DNA from: Streptomyces mangrovi
GTDB taxonomy: Bacteria; Actinomycetota; Actinomycetes; Streptomycetales; Streptomycetaceae
Assembly (NCBI RefSeq): GCF_900114215.1
Contig: NZ_FOSG01000001.1
Span: 310,001 to 374,000 of the forward strand
DNA length: 64,000 bases
Direction: 5' to 3'
Shown: positions 9,636-20,951 of the stretch, one piece after another
How positions within the stretch are numbered: position 1 is the first letter of the stretch
Layout: each line of letters begins with the position of its first letter
Notes under the pieces: generated by a model
What the model saw: the letters and a program-made list of their open reading frames with translations, nothing else
What the model was told of the DNA's origin: nothing
Databases searched by the model: none
Position numbers and translations under genes: made by a program

Positions 9636-10706
9636 TCAAGCGTCGCCGCCTCCGCGCCGCTTCGAGCGGCGCAGGGCGAGGAGGACGGCGGCGCCCGCGA
9701 CCAGGGCGAGGACGAAACCGAGGGTGCTCCCCTCTCCCCCGCCGTCCCCGTCACGGTCGTCCCCGGCGGCGTCCGGCTCGCGGTCGCCCGCCGCGCCGTC
9801 GGCCCCCTCACCGGCTTCGTCGCCGCCGGTTTGGTCCGGCTTTTCCTCCCGTGCGCTCTCGGGGAGTTGTTCCTCGGTCAGGGGCATCGGCTGTACGGGG
9901 CTGCGCTCGCCCTCCGTGCCGTACAGCAGGGTCCGGCCGTCCGGTGTGAAGGTCACCGACTCGCCCTGGCGCTGCACCGGCACCGTCAGCCGTCCCAGCT
10001 CCCTCGGCCTGCCGTCCTCCCAGGCGTACATGGTCCCGCCGAAGTAGCCGCGCACCGCCAGCCGGGTTCCGTCCGGGGAGAAGGCGGCGTCGGTGGCCCA
10101 CAGGCCGATGTCCGCGGCGCGGGTGAAGGTGGCGGCGCCGGAGGCCGGGAGCTCGTCGGGCCCGGCGTACAGGGCGCCGCCGTCCCGGTGCTTGCTGACG
10201 ATGTACACCCGCCCGGTGACGGGGTGGACGGCCAGCGACTCGGCGTCGCGCGGGCCGTCGGCGTAGCGCACGGTGTGACGGGTGGCCTCGACCGCCTGGT
10301 CGGACAGCTTCTCGGGTTCGGCGAAGCGGTAGATCCACACCTCGGGCCACCGGCCGCCGAAGTTGTCGCCGATGTCGCCGACGTACACGTCGCCGTCCGG
10401 GCCGACGGAGACGGCCTCGACGTCGCGCGGGGAGACGCCGGCCAGGGTGACGGTGGCGACCGTCTCGCCGGTGCGGCCGTCGATCGCGTAGACGTACGGC
10501 CCGTCGTCGCTGTCGTTGTGCGTCCAGTACACGCCGGGGTGGGCGCGGCTGGGCGCCAGGCCGCTGGACTCGGTGATCCGCTCGTCCTCGATCGTGAAGC
10601 CGTCGGCGGCGGGGTCCGCCGCCGCCCCGGGTGCTCCGGCCGTCACCGCCGCCGTCACCGCTGCCGCAACCACCGCCGCGCACGCGGCGCGCACAAGCCT
10701 TCGCAT
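9636..10706 (-). CDS. Secreted, membrane-anchored beta-propeller protein
   Basis: A 356-residue protein with an N-terminal signal peptide (RRLVRAACAAVVAAAVTAAV, cleavage probably after AAA near residue 30). The extracellular part has propeller-like repeats, including SGLAPSRAHPGVYWTHNDSDDG, VYVGDIGDN, and FSPDGTRLAVRGY. A long acidic Asp/Glu/Gly linker is followed by one C-terminal membrane helix (LGFVLALVAGAAVLLAL) and a basic tail (RRSKRRG). It is therefore likely anchored with its propeller outside the cell. No sortase motif is seen. Such proteins are typical of Streptomyces but of unknown ligand. Confidence 0.75.
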   Translation of the reverse strand: MRRLVRAACAAVVAAAVTAAVTAGAPGAAADPAADGFTIEDERITESSGLAPSRAHPGVYWTHNDSDDGPYVYAIDGRTGETVATVTLAGVSPRDVEAVSVGPDGDVYVGDIGDNFGGRWPEVWIYRFAEPEKLSDQAVEATRHTVRYADGPRDAESLAVHPVTGRVYIVSKHRDGGALYAGPDELPASGAATFTRAADIGLWATDAAFSPDGTRLAVRGYFGGTMYAWEDGRPRELGRLTVPVQRQGESVTFTPDGRTLLYGTEGERSPVQPMPLTEEQLPESAREEKPDQTGGDEAGEGADGAAGDREPDAAGDDRDGDGGGEGSTLGFVLALVAGAAVLLALRRSKRRGGGDA

Positions 10707-10809
10707 GGCCCCAAGCCTGTCACTGTCCGGGCGGAAGCCGGACGACGGGATCCACCGCCGTGGTCCGGCCGCCCCGAAGGCGCGCGGTGCCCGGCGCTAC
10801 GCTGACGGG

Positions 10810-11346
10810 ATGAGTGAGGACGTGCCGTCGTGGGACGCGCTGGCCGGGCAGGTCGCCGGGCTGGCGCAGCGGGTCTCCGAGCTTGAGGAGCGGCTGGGAA
10901 GCGGTACGGAGGGGCCGCAGGACGAGGAGGAGCCGGGCGACGCCTACCTCGTGCTGCCGCAGCTCCGGGAGCTCCTGCGGGACGCGGCGCACGGCGGGGT
11001 GCTGTTCGCCGGGTCCGTTACCGGCCCGGGCGGAGAGCGCGTGGAGTGGGAGCGGTCCGCCGTCACGGACTCGCTGCTGGGCTCCGACTGGCCGGAGCTG
11101 GCCGACACACTGGGCGCGCTGGGGCAGCCCGTCCGGCTGCGGCTGCTCCAGGCGCTGCTGGAGGGGCGGACCGCGGTGGCCGAACTCATGGAGCTGGACG
11201 GGCTCGGCACGACCGGTCAGGTCTACCACCACCTGCGGCAGCTCGTCTCCGCCGGCTGGCTGGAGACGGTGGGTCGCGGGCGTTACCAGGTCCCGCCGAC
11301 CCGGCTCGTCCCGCTGCTGGTCGTGATCACCGCGGCCCGCCGCTAG
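10810..11346 (+). CDS. ArsR-like winged-helix regulator
   Basis: A 178-residue protein starting at the ATG at 10810. The first 50 residues form an amphipathic, partly coiled segment (LAQRVSELEERLGS). The second half is a winged helix: LGALGQPVRLRLLQALLEGRT, then GTTGQVYHHLRQLVSAGWLE, with a wing ending GRYQVPP, as in ArsR/HTH_20 regulators that act on helix-bound effectors. No metal-binding Cys is present. The gene stops 36 bases before the convergent end of the mbtH gene and marks the left border of the NRPS operon. It may or may not regulate it. Confidence 0.75.
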   Translation: MSEDVPSWDALAGQVAGLAQRVSELEERLGSGTEGPQDEEEPGDAYLVLPQLRELLRDAAHGGVLFAGSVTGPGGERVEWERSAVTDSLLGSDWPELADTLGALGQPVRLRLLQALLEGRTAVAELMELDGLGTTGQVYHHLRQLVSAGWLETVGRGRYQVPPTRLVPLLVVITAARR

Positions 11347-11382
11347 GCCCTGTCCGACAAACAGCGCAGGCGGGCCCTCGTG

Positions 11383-11592
11383 TCAGCCGCCCATCGCCCT
11401 GACCAGGGACTTCGGGCGCATGTCCGTCCAGGTGGCCTCGATGTGGGCCAGGCAGGCGTCCCGGCCGTCGGGGCCGAAGGTGCGGGTCCAGCCGGGCGGA
11501 ACGTCGGCGAACTCGGGCCAGAGCGAGTGCTGGCCCTCGTCGTTGACCAGCACCAGGAAGATCGCGTCCTGGTCGTCGAAGGGGTTGGTCAC
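11383..11592 (-). CDS. MbtH-like protein, NRPS adenylation-domain chaperone
   Basis: A 69-residue protein with the full MbtH signature: [24 protein letters not shown], then DVPPGW, ending WTDMRPKSL. The conserved Trp residues are all present. MbtH proteins bind NRPS A domains and are often needed for their folding or activity. The GTG start overlaps the stop of the large NRPS gene in a GTGA arrangement, so it is the last gene of the biosynthetic operon. Note that the first residues given here begin at the GTG at 11592. Confidence 0.93.
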   Translation of the reverse strand: MTNPFDDQDAIFLVLVNDEGQHSLWPEFADVPPGWTRTFGPDGRDACLAHIEATWTDMRPKSLVRAMGG

Positions 11593-14500
11593 GGTGTGTC
11601 CTCTCTGTCGTCGTTTCCGAACGCGGCGTGCACGAGGTCGGCCACCGGCGCCCCGGGCGACATCGCGATGGCCTCCAGCAGGTGCAGCAGTTCGCCCATG
11701 AGGCTCTCGGCGGCCTCGGGCGCCACCGCACCCGGACGGTGGTCGAGGCGCAGCCGCAGCGCCTCCCCGGCGGCGAACGCCACCAGGGTCAGCGGGTAGT
11801 GGGTGGCGTCGCGGCCCTCGATGCCCACCAGGCGCAGCCCGGACACCGGCCGGGCCAGGGCGGTGCGGTCCAGCGGGTAGTTCTCGAACACCAGATGCGT
11901 GTCGAACAACTCCCGCCGCCCCACCGCGCGCTGGATCTCGCTCAGCCCGATGTGGTGGTACGGCAGCAGGCGGGCCTGCTCGTCGCGCAACCGGTGCAGC
12001 ACGGCGCGCACCGTCTCGTCCCGGTCGGCCGGCAGCCGCAGCCGCACGGGCAGCGTGTTGATGAACAGGCCGATCATCGACTCCATGCCGGGCAGCTCCG
12101 GCTGCCGGCCGGAGACGGTGGTGCCGAAGACCACGTCCGGGGTTCCGCAGCGGCGGATCAGCAGCAGACCCCAGGCCGCCTGGACGGCGGTGCCGAGGGT
12201 GATCCCCTCCGCGCCCAGTCCCCGCAGCCGCTTGGTCGCGGTGTCGGACAGCGCGGCCTCCAGCGTGGCGGGGTCCGCCCCGCTCCCCCCGCTGGGGGCG
12301 GGGGGAGCGGGCGCGGCCGGAACGGCCGCGGTCAGGCGCGGCGGTTCGCCCACGCCGGCGAGCGCGGCCCGCCACGCCTCGCGGGCCGCGACGCGGTCGC
12401 GGGTGGCCAGCAGGGCCAGGTGTTCGCGGTAGGGGGTGACCCGTTCCAGGGCGTCCGGATCACCGCCGCGGGCGTGGAGCGCGAGCAGTTCGCGGACGAG
12501 CAGCGGCACCGACCAGCCGTCCAGGACCAGATGATGGTTGGTCAGAACGAGCCGGTACTCCTGTGGCCCCCAGGAGACGAGGGTGAAGCGGAGCAGCGGC
12601 GGGCGGTCGGTTTCGAAGCGGCGGCGCAGGTCGGCGCGGGCCAGCCGGTCGAAGACCCGCTCGCGGCGTTCGGCGGCGACACCGGTCAGGTCGATCTCGC
12701 GCCACCCGGGGGCCAGCGGCCCGGGAACGACCTGGACCGGGCGGCGCAGCCCCTGGTGGACGAACGCCGCACGCAGATTGGGGTGGCGGGCCAGCAGGGC
12801 CGTGGCCGCGGCGCGCAGTGCGGCGGGGTCCAGGTCTCCGCGCAGCCGGAGCACGAACTGCGCCTGGTAGACGTCCGGGGTGTCCGGCGCGTACAGCGCG
12901 TGGAAGAGCAGCCCCTCCTGGAGCGGGGTGAGCGGCAGCACGTCCGCCGGCCGCGGGTGGGCGCGCTCCAGGCGGTCGATCTCCTCCTGGTCGAGCCGGA
13001 CCAGCGGCAGGTCGGACGGGCTGCGTCCGCCGGCGCCCGGGGCCCGGGCGTGCAGGACGAGGGAGTCGAGGGCGGCGAACCACAGGTCGGTCAGCGAACG
13101 GACCTCGTCCTCGGTGAGCCGGCCGTCCGTCCAGGTCACCGAGGCGGTCAGCCGCGGCCCCGCCGGACCGTCGAGCGTCAGCGCGTCGATGTCCAGAAGG
13201 TGCGGCCCGAGGCGTTCCGGCGTCCGGCCCGGGCGGGGGGCGGGATGTTCCCCGGCGATGCCCCAGTCGGTGCCGGGCTCCTCGGTGAGGCGGCCGAGGT
13301 AGTTGAATCCGAGCTGCGGTGCGGTCCGCCCGGCCGGCTCCGGCGCGGAGTCCGGGTCGAGGTACCGCAGGACGCCGTAGCCGACGCCCCGGTCCGGAAC
13401 GGCCCGCAGCCGTTCCTTGACCCGCTTGAGGGCTCGGCCGAGGGCCGGCCCCGCCGTCCACACGTCGGCCCAGGTGCAGCCGGTGGCGGGCAGCCGGACC
13501 GGGTATACGGCCGTCAGCCACCCCACGGTCCGGGACAGGTCGGTGTCCGGCAGGTCGGGCCGGCCGTGGGACTCCAGGTCCAGCAGCAGGCCCCTCGGCC
13601 CGACGGCGCGGCCGCGGCGGCGGCACCACTCCTCGGCGGCGAGCGCGAGGCCGGTGAGCAGCACCGGCTCCGCGCCGCAGTGGAATGCCGCGCCGACCTC
13701 GGTGAGCAGCGGCCGGGTCCGGCCGGCCGGCAGTGTCACGGTGAGCTCCCGCGCCGTACGCGGAGCACCGGCCGGCGCCGGATCCGCCGGCGGGGGGTCG
13801 GGGACGGCCGACACCCCGGTCCACAGCGGCAGTTCGGCGCGGCGTGCGCCGGCCGCGCCCTGCTCGGCCAGGGTGCGCGCCCAGACGGGGAACGGGACCG
13901 GCGGGGCGGTGAGCCGCGGTGGGTGGCCCGCGGCGAGCGCGCGGTCGGCGGCGGCCAGGTCCGGCAGCAGGATCCGCCAGGAGACCGCGTCCACCGCCAG
14001 GTGGTGGACCACGAGCAGCAGGCGGCCGCTCCGGTCCGGTCCGCGGTCGAGGAACACCGCGGCCAGCAGATGGCCGGCCGCGGGGTCGAGGCGGCGGCGG
14101 GCGGCGTCCAGGGCGTCGGCGAGCAGTTCGGGCAGCCCGTCGCCGTGGCACTCGCCGACGGCGACGCGGTCGACCCGGTCGGCGGCGCGGACCCGGCCGG
14201 CCGGCAGCACCTCCAGCCGCCAGGCGCCGCCGGCGGTGTCCAGCCGCAGACGCAGCGCTGCGTGCCGGTCGACGACCGCCTGGAGGGCCGCTGCGAGCCG
14301 TTCCCCGGTCAGCCCGGGCGGGGTGCGGACGACCATGTGCTGGGCGAAGGAGTCCGTTTCGCCGCCCTGTTCGCGCCACCAGTGGACGATCGGGGTCAGC
14401 GGCAGCGGCCCCGCGTCGTCGTCCGCCGGGGCCGCGTCCGGGGTGTCCTGGGTGTCCGGGGCCGCACCGGTGCCGGACCGCTCGGCAGAACCGGCAGAAC

Positions 14501-17500
14501 CGGCAGAACTGGCGAGACCCGCGAGACCGGCGACCGTGGGTGCGCGCAGGACGTCGCCGACGGTGATCCTCAGGCCGGCCTCGTGGGCACGGCTGACGAG
14601 CTGGATGGCGACGATGCTGTCCCCGCCCGAGTCGAAGAAGCCGTCGTGGACGCCGATCGACGGCATCCGGAGCAGTTCGGCGAAGATGTCGCGCAGCACC
14701 CGTTCCCGTTCACCGCGGGGACGGCCGCGTCCGTCCCCGCCCCGCGCCGCGACGGGGCCGGACGGCCCGGGGGCGGGCAGGGCCGCGCGGTCCAGCTTGC
14801 CGTTGCGGGTCAGCGGCAGCCGGTCCAGCACCACCCAGGCCGCGGGCACCATGTAACCGGGCAGGTTCTCGGCGGCGTGCCGCCGCAGTTCCTCCAGGTC
14901 GACCGCCGCGTCCCCGGCCGGAACCGGGTAGGCGACCAGGCGCTTGCCTCCCGGCCCGTCCTCCCGGACCGCCACGGCGACCTGTCCGGCGCCGCCGTGT
15001 CCGGCGAGCGTGGCCGCGACCTCGTCGGTCTCGACGCGGAAGCCCCGCAGCTTGACCTGCCCGTCGGCCCGGCCGCGGAACGCCAGCGTGCCGTCCGGCA
15101 GCCACCGCGCCAGGTCGCCGGTGCGGTACATCCGCTCGCCGGGCGGCCCGAACGGGTCGGCGACGAAGCGTTCCGCGGTCTGCGCGGGGCGCCCCAGGTA
15201 GCCGCGGGCGACACCGGTGCCGGCCAGGTACAGCTCGCCGGTCACCCCGGCGGGCACCGGCTGGAGACCGGCGTCCAGCACGTAGGCGCGGCCGCCGTCC
15301 AGCGGGCGGCCGACGGGGATGCCCCGGCGGGCGGCCGGCCCGGCCAGGTCGGCGTCGGTGATGCGGTGCCAGGTGGCGCAGGTCGTCACCTCGGCCGGGC
15401 CGTAGCCGTTGACGACGGCCGTGTCCGGGCAGTGGGCGCGCACGGCGCGCACCGCGCGGGGCGAAACGACGTCGCCGCCGGTCCACACCGTGCCGACGCC
15501 GCGCAGGCAGGAGGGGTCCTCCTCGGCCACGGCCCGGAAGAGTCCGGCGGTCAGCCACAGGCAGGCCGGGCGGGCCTCGGCGACCAGTCGCCGCAGGGTC
15601 CGCAGGTCGAGCTCGCCGGGCGGGGCGACGACGACCTCGCCGCCGTTGAGCAGCGGCACCCACAACTCCATCGTGGAGGCGTCGAAGGAGTGCGGGGAGT
15701 GCATCAGCATGCGGTGGGCGACATCCCCGTAGCAGGGGTCCGCGGCGAGGGCGAGGATGCCGCCGTGGGTGATGGCGACGCCCTTGGGAGTGCCGGTGGA
15801 CCCGGAGGTGAAGACGGCGCAGGCCAGCCGCTCGGGGTCGGCCGGCGGGAGCGGCGGCTCCACGCGGCCGGCGGGGGCCTCGCCGGGGACGTCGCGCACG
15901 TCGCGCACGTCGAGGACCGGCGGGCCTCCGGCGGCCCGCTCCCCGGGCGGCCGGCCCGGTCCGACGACCAGCAGCGCGGCGCCGGCCTCGGAGAGGACAC
16001 GGGCCCGCCGGGCGGCGGGCGCACGGGTGTCGAGCGGCACGTAGACCCCGCCGCCGCGGAGGACGGCGAGGACGGTCACGGCGTACTCCACGCCGCGGTC
16101 CATCAGCACGGCGACCCGGGTCTCCGGGCCGACACCGGCGGCGGCCAGCCGGGCGGCGAGCCGGTCGGACGCGGCCACCAGTTCCCGGTACGTCAGTGTC
16201 TCCGTGTCCGAGCGCAGCGCCACGGCGTCCGGCGTGCGGCGCGCGTGGGCGGCGACCAGTTCCGGGACGCTCCGGGCGGTGGCGGTGGCGGTGGCGGTGG
16301 CGTCGGCGGCGGCCGGGCGGGGGCGGGCCGGTGTCGCACCCCACCGGGACAGCAGGCGGTGGCGTTCGGCCCGGTCCAGGATCTCCGCGCGGCGCACCGG
16401 GGTGTCCGGGGCGTCGGCCATCAGCGTCAGCAGCCGGATCAGGCGGTCGCACAGCGACCGGGCCGTCGCGGGCTCGAACAGGCCGGTGCGGTACTCGAGC
16501 ACGCCGTCCAGGCCCCGTTGGGCGCCGTGCGCGTCACGGTGCTCGTGGAGGCTGAAGGCGAGGTCGCACTTGGCAGTGCCGGTGGCGACCGTGCCGACCT
16601 CGGCCCGCAGCCCCGGCAGGTCGAGCCGGTCCGGCGGGGGCGGGGTGAGGACCAGCATCACCTGGAAGAGCGGGGGCCCGCTCTCGGGCCGGTAAGGCCG
16701 CATCGCCTCGACGACGAGTTCGAACGGCAGCTCCTGGTGGGCGAAGGCCTCCAGGTCGGCCGCGCGGACCCGGCCGAGCAGCTCCCGGAGGGTGGGGTGG
16801 CCGGAGGTGTCGGTGCGCAGCACGAGGGTGTTCACGAAGAAGCCGACCGACGCGTCGAACCGCGGGTCGGGCCGGTCGGCGACCGCGGTCGCGATCGGGA
16901 TGTCGGTGCCGGCGCCGAGGCGGGTGAGCAGTGCGGCGAGGGCGGTGTGCACCACCATGAACAGGCTCGCGCCTTCCGCGGCGGCCAGGGCGGCCAGGCG
17001 CCGGTGTGTCCCGGCGGGGACGCGGAAGGCGACGGTGGCGCCGTCGTCCGCCTGCGGCGCCGTGTGGTCGGCGGGCAGCTCGATGCGGTCCGGCAGGCCT
17101 TCCAGGGCCCGGGTCCAGTGGGCGAGCTCGCGCCGGGTACGGCCGGTGGGCTCGTCCTCGGTGCCGAACTCCGCACGCCGGCCGAGCGCGAAGTCGGCGT
17201 ACCGCAGGGGCGGCCGGGGGCGGTCGGCGGGCCCGGCGCCGCGCAGCCGGGCGGCGTAGGCGGCTTCGAGGTCGGCGGCGAGCGGGCCGAACGAGACGTG
17301 GTCGAACGCGATGTGGTGCACGAGCAGCAGCAGGGTGTGCTCGTCGGTTCCCGTGGTGAACAGCTCGGCGCGCAGGGGCGGTTCGCGGTCGAGCCGGAAG
17401 ACGTGCCGTGCGCGGCGGGCCAGCAGGTCCGGCAGCCCGGCCGCGGTGGCGGCCGTCTCCGTGAGGCGCGGCCGGCCCGTGCCGGGGGGCAGCACCCACT

Positions 17501-20500
17501 GGTGGGGGCGGTCGTCCTCCTCCCGGATGACGGTGCGCAGGACCTCGTGCCGGTCGGTCAGGTCGCCGAGGGCCGCGGCCAGGGCCTCCCGGTCCAGGGC
17601 ACCGGTCAGACGCAGGGTCAGCGGCACGTTGTAGGCGCGGTCGGCCCCGGCGTGGCGGTGCAGGAACCACAGGCGGCGCTGCCCGAAGGACAGCGGGACG
17701 CGGTCCGGGTGGTCCCGCCGTCCTGCCCCCGGTCCCGGGTCCGGGTCCGGGGCGGGGGCCGGGGCCGGGGCGTGCGGGGCGAGGCGGGCCGCGAGGGCCC
17801 TGACGGTGGGGTGCTCGAAGACGTCCCGGACGTCCGCGTCGGCGCCGAGACCGGCGCGGATCCGGGCGGCCAGCCGGGCCGCGCGCAGGCTGTCGCCGCC
17901 GAGGTCGAAGAAGCTGTCGTGCGGGCCCACCCGGGCGGTGCCCAGGAGTTCGCTGTAGAGGCCGGCCAGGCGGCGCTCCAGCGGGTCGGTGAGCACCGGG
18001 GCGGCGCGGCCGCCGGAGGTGTGGTCGCCGGAGGTGTGGTCGCCGGAGGTGTGGTCGCCGGAGGTGTGGTCGCCGGGGGCGGGCAGTGCGGCGCGGTCGA
18101 GTTTGCCGTTCCCGGTGAGCGGGAGGGCGTCGACCGGCACCAGCACGGCCGGGACGAGGTGGGCGGGCAGCCGGGCGCGCAGCAGGCTGCGCAGCCGGCC
18201 GGGGAACCCGCCCGGCGGGCGGTCGCGGTCCGGCACGACGTAACCGACCAGCCGCGGCTCGCCGCCGGCCGCGTCGGGCACCGCGGTGACGGCGGCGCCG
18301 GCCACCCCGGGCAGGGCCGACAGCGCGGCCTCGACCTCGGCCGGCTCGATGCGGTAACCGCGGACCTTGACCTGGTCGTCGGCACGGCCCAGGTACTCCA
18401 GGGTGCCGTCCACCGTCCACCGGGCCAGGTCCCCGGAGCGGTAGAGACGGGAGCCGGGCGGACCGAAGGGGTCGGCGACGAAGCGCTGCGCGGTGAGCCC
18501 GGGGCGGTCGAGGTAGCCGCGGGCCACGCCCCGGCCGGCGACGTACAGTTCGCCGGTGGTGCCGGGTGGCACCGGGCGCAGGCGGCCGTCCAGCACGTGG
18601 ATCCGGGTGCCGGGCAGGGCGGTGCCGATCGGGCTGCCGGCGCGCCCGGTGTGTCCGGCGCGCCCGGTGTGTCCGGCCGTCAGCTCCAGGCGTGTGGCGT
18701 GCACGGTGGTCTCGGTGATGCCGTACATGTTCACCAGCGCCGGGGAGTCCGGCCGGTGGCGCCGGTACCAGCCGCGCAGGGACGGCGGCGACAGGGCCTC
18801 GCCGCCGAAGACCAGCAGGCGCAGGGCGAGCCCGCGTCCGCGTGCGGGGTCCTCGGCGTCGGCCCGGTCCAGGGCGGCGAAGGCGGACGGCGTCTGGTTC
18901 AGCACCGTGACGCGCTCGCGGACCAGGAGGTCGAGGAACGCCCTGGGCGAGCGGGCCACGTCGCGGGGGACGACCACGAGCCGGCCGCCGTGCACCAGCG
19001 CCCCCCACAGTTCCCACACCGAGAAGTCGAAGGCGCAGGAGTGGAACAGCGTCCACACGTCGCGCTCGTCGAAGCCGAAGGACGCCGCGGCGTCCGTCAG
19101 CAGCGCCACGGGGCCCTCGTGCGGCACCACCACGCCCTTGGGGCGGCCCGTCGAGCCCGAGGTGTGGATCACGTAGGCGGCGTGCGCGGGGGTCAGCGGG
19201 GCCGGGCGGTCGGCGTCCGTGAGGTCCGCGTCGTCCCCCGGGGCGGGCGGCCCGGCGGCCGGTCCGTCCGGGGCGAGCACGCAGACCGGGCGGGTGTCGG
19301 CCAGGATCAGCCGGGCCCGTTCCCGCGGCCACTCCGGATCCACGGGCACCGCGGCGGCGCCGGACTTGGCGACGGCGAGCAGGGCGACCACCAGGTCGAC
19401 CGAGGGCGAAAGGCGTACGGCGACGGTGCGCTCGGGTCCGGCCCCGCGCCGGACCAGTGCGCGGGCCAGGCGGTTGGCCCGGGCGTTGAGGTCGCGGTAG
19501 CTCACGACGGTGCCGCCGTGACCGACCGCGGGCGCGTCCGGGAAACGGGCCGCGGCCCGTTCGAAGAGCACGGGCAGCGTGGCCGTGACGGGTGCGGGCC
19601 GGGCGGCGGGGCGCGGTACCTGGCGGCGGCGCTCCCCCGCGGACAGGTACGGGTGGCGGCCGGCGGCCCGTTCCGGTGCGGTGGCCAGCCCGGCCAGCAG
19701 CCGGACGTAGCGGCGCGCCTCGGCCGCCGCCTCGCGGGGGCCGTAGCGGGCCGGGTCGGCGTCCAGGTCGACGTGCAGACCGCCGCTCCACTCGTCCGGG
19801 TAGACGGTGGCGGACAGCTCCTGGACCGGGCCGACGGCGATGTTCCGCATCGTCATCGGCCGGCCCGCGAAGTCCCGGCCGTAGCTGAACGGCAGCACGT
19901 TCACCGCCAGGCCGTACAGCGTGCGCCCGGAGCCGGTCAGCCCCAGGTCCCCCAGCATGTCCTCGTACCGGTGGCGCCGGTGCGGCAGGACGGCCGCCGT
20001 CTCGTCGGCCACCGCCCGCACCAGCTCGCCGGCCGGGCGGTCGGGGTCGACGCGCAGCCGCAGCGGCAGGATGTTCGACGCGGTGCCGGCGGCCATCCGG
20101 GCCACCGCCCTGTCCCGGCCGGCCACCGGCATTCCCAGCACCACCTCGTCGGCGCCGCCGGTGCCGGAGCGGACGTGTGCCAGCAGCGCCCCGGCGGCCG
20201 TGGCCAGCGCGGGCCAGCGCACGCCGAGCCGGCCCGCGGTGTCGCGCAGCGCGGCCAGGCCCGCGGCCGGCAGGCGGGCGACGCCGCGCCGCGCGACGCC
20301 ACCGGCCGCCGCCGGCCGCGCCGGGACGGCACCGGCCAGCCGGGCCCGCCAGAAGGCGCGGTCGGCCGCGGCGTCGGGCGAGGCCCGGTAGGCGCGTTCC
20401 GCCGCCGCCAGCGCGTCCGGCGGGTGGACGGCCGGCGCGGGCCGTTCACCACGCTCCAGCGCGGCGTAGAGCCGGCCGACCCGGCGCACCAGCAGCGCGC

Positions 20501-20951
20501 TGCCGACACCGTCGAGCACCAGGTGGTGGCAGGCCAGGTACCAGCGGAAGCGCGCGTCGGCCAGCCGCAGCAGGGCGGTGCGGAACGGCGGCCCGGCGGC
20601 GAGGTCGAACGGCCGTGCCACGTCCGTCCGCATCCAGGCCGTGGCGGCGACCGCCGGGGAGGGCTCCGCGCGCAGGTCCACCCGGGTCACCTCCCACGGC
20701 GGGAGCGGCCCGTCCCACTGCCGCGGCTCGCCGGTCCCGTCCACCGTGAACCGGGCCCGCAGCGGGGCGGTCTCGGCCAGGACGGCCGCGAACGCGGCCT
20801 CGAACAGGGACGGCTCCAGCGGTCCGGCGATCTCGACGTACAGCCCCACGTGGTAGCGGGCCGGGTCGGCGAGGCGGGCGCCGGTCCAGATGCCGCGCTG
20901 CGCGGTGGTCAGCGGTACCGGGCCGGCGGCCGCCCGTTCGGCGCCGGTCAC
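11589..20951 (-). CDS. Non-ribosomal peptide synthetase, C-A(Thr)-T-C-A-T-E-C
   Basis: A 3120-residue megasynthetase whose GTG start overlaps the previous NRPS stop (GTGA). Domains in order: C1 about 10-440 (HHLVLDG near 144); A1 about 460-955; T1 with GGDSL near 1019; C2 about 1080-1520 (HHIAFDH); A2 about 1560-2060; T2 with GGDSI near 2109; epimerisation domain about 2185-2600 ([20 protein letters not shown]); terminal C3 about 2675-3090 (HHLVLDGWS). By-eye pocket residues of A1 read D-F-W-N-V-G-M-V-H plus the conserved Lys, the known threonine code. A2 reads roughly D-A-M-W-W-G-G-T-C, nearest to small aliphatic (valine-like) codes, with low certainty. The E domain implies a D-residue at A2. 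The protein ends in a C domain with no A-T after it. Confidence 0.95.
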   Translation of the reverse strand: MTGAERAAAGPVPLTTAQRGIWTGARLADPARYHVGLYVEIAGPLEPSLFEAAFAAVLAETAPLRARFTVDGTGEPRQWDGPLPPWEVTRVDLRAEPSPAVAATAWMRTDVARPFDLAAGPPFRTALLRLADARFRWYLACHHLVLDGVGSALLVRRVGRLYAALERGERPAPAVHPPDALAAAERAYRASPDAAADRAFWRARLAGAVPARPAAAGGVARRGVARLPAAGLAALRDTAGRLGVRWPALATAAGALLAHVRSGTGGADEVVLGMPVAGRDRAVARMAAGTASNILPLRLRVDPDRPAGELVRAVADETAAVLPHRRHRYEDMLGDLGLTGSGRTLYGLAVNVLPFSYGRDFAGRPMTMRNIAVGPVQELSATVYPDEWSGGLHVDLDADPARYGPREAAAEARRYVRLLAGLATAPERAAGRHPYLSAGERRRQVPRPAARPAPVTATLPVLFERAAARFPDAPAVGHGGTVVSYRDLNARANRLARALVRRGAGPERTVAVRLSPSVDLVVALLAVAKSGAAAVPVDPEWPRERARLILADTRPVCVLAPDGPAAGPPAPGDDADLTDADRPAPLTPAHAAYVIHTSGSTGRPKGVVVPHEGPVALLTDAAASFGFDERDVWTLFHSCAFDFSVWELWGALVHGGRLVVVPRDVARSPRAFLDLLVRERVTVLNQTPSAFAALDRADAEDPARGRGLALRLLVFGGEALSPPSLRGWYRRHRPDSPALVNMYGITETTVHATRLELTAGHTGRAGHTGRAGSPIGTALPGTRIHVLDGRLRPVPPGTTGELYVAGRGVARGYLDRPGLTAQRFVADPFGPPGSRLYRSGDLARWTVDGTLEYLGRADDQVKVRGYRIEPAEVEAALSALPGVAGAAVTAVPDAAGGEPRLVGYVVPDRDRPPGGFPGRLRSLLRARLPAHLVPAVLVPVDALPLTGNGKLDRAALPAPGDHTSGDHTSGDHTSGDHTSGGRAAPVLTDPLERRLAGLYSELLGTARVGPHDSFFDLGGDSLRAARLAARIRAGLGADADVRDVFEHPTVRALAARLAPHAPAPAPAPDPDPGPGAGRRDHPDRVPLSFGQRRLWFLHRHAGADRAYNVPLTLRLTGALDREALAAALGDLTDRHEVLRTVIREEDDRPHQWVLPPGTGRPRLTETAATAAGLPDLLARRARHVFRLDREPPLRAELFTTGTDEHTLLLLVHHIAFDHVSFGPLAADLEAAYAARLRGAGPADRPRPPLRYADFALGRRAEFGTEDEPTGRTRRELAHWTRALEGLPDRIELPADHTAPQADDGATVAFRVPAGTHRRLAALAAAEGASLFMVVHTALAALLTRLGAGTDIPIATAVADRPDPRFDASVGFFVNTLVLRTDTSGHPTLRELLGRVRAADLEAFAHQELPFELVVEAMRPYRPESGPPLFQVMLVLTPPPPDRLDLPGLRAEVGTVATGTAKCDLAFSLHEHRDAHGAQRGLDGVLEYRTGLFEPATARSLCDRLIRLLTLMADAPDTPVRRAEILDRAERHRLLSRWGATPARPRPAAADATATATATARSVPELVAAHARRTPDAVALRSDTETLTYRELVAASDRLAARLAAAGVGPETRVAVLMDRGVEYAVTVLAVLRGGGVYVPLDTRAPAARRARVLSEAGAALLVVGPGRPPGERAAGGPPVLDVRDVRDVPGEAPAGRVEPPLPPADPERLACAVFTSGSTGTPKGVAITHGGILALAADPCYGDVAHRMLMHSPHSFDASTMELWVPLLNGGEVVVAPPGELDLRTLRRLVAEARPACLWLTAGLFRAVAEEDPSCLRGVGTVWTGGDVVSPRAVRAVRAHCPDTAVVNGYGPAEVTTCATWHRITDADLAGPAARRGIPVGRPLDGGRAYVLDAGLQPVPAGVTGELYLAGTGVARGYLGRPAQTAERFVADPFGPPGERMYRTGDLARWLPDGTLAFRGRADGQVKLRGFRVETDEVAATLAGHGGAGQVAVAVREDGPGGKRLVAYPVPAGDAAVDLEELRRHAAENLPGYMVPAAWVVLDRLPLTRNGKLDRAALPAPGPSGPVAARGGDGRGRPRGERERVLRDIFAELLRMPSIGVHDGFFDSGGDSIVAIQLVSRAHEAGLRITVGDVLRAPTVAGLAGLASSAGSAGSAERSGTGAAPDTQDTPDAAPADDDAGPLPLTPIVHWWREQGGETDSFAQHMVVRTPPGLTGERLAAALQAVVDRHAALRLRLDTAGGAWRLEVLPAGRVRAADRVDRVAVGECHGDGLPELLADALDAARRRLDPAAGHLLAAVFLDRGPDRSGRLLLVVHHLAVDAVSWRILLPDLAAADRALAAGHPPRLTAPPVPFPVWARTLAEQGAAGARRAELPLWTGVSAVPDPPPADPAPAGAPRTARELTVTLPAGRTRPLLTEVGAAFHCGAEPVLLTGLALAAEEWCRRRGRAVGPRGLLLDLESHGRPDLPDTDLSRTVGWLTAVYPVRLPATGCTWADVWTAGPALGRALKRVKERLRAVPDRGVGYGVLRYLDPDSAPEPAGRTAPQLGFNYLGRLTEEPGTDWGIAGEHPAPRPGRTPERLGPHLLDIDALTLDGPAGPRLTASVTWTDGRLTEDEVRSLTDLWFAALDSLVLHARAPGAGGRSPSDLPLVRLDQEEIDRLERAHPRPADVLPLTPLQEGLLFHALYAPDTPDVYQAQFVLRLRGDLDPAALRAAATALLARHPNLRAAFVHQGLRRPVQVVPGPLAPGWREIDLTGVAAERRERVFDRLARADLRRRFETDRPPLLRFTLVSWGPQEYRLVLTNHHLVLDGWSVPLLVRELLALHARGGDPDALERVTPYREHLALLATRDRVAAREAWRAALAGVGEPPRLTAAVPAAPAPPAPSGGSGADPATLEAALSDTATKRLRGLGAEGITLGTAVQAAWGLLLIRRCGTPDVVFGTTVSGRQPELPGMESMIGLFINTLPVRLRLPADRDETVRAVLHRLRDEQARLLPYHHIGLSEIQRAVGRRELFDTHLVFENYPLDRTALARPVSGLRLVGIEGRDATHYPLTLVAFAAGEALRLRLDHRPGAVAPEAAESLMGELLHLLEAIAMSPGAPVADLVHAAFGNDDREDTP
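18015..18079. repeat. 15-bp tandem repeat between A1 and T1 of the C-A-T-C-A-T-E-C NRPS
   Basis: The unit CCGGAGGTGTGGTCG recurs four times and encodes repeated Gly-Asp-His-Thr-Ser in the linker after the first A domain. In-frame copy number changes would only alter linker length. Confidence 0.8.
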
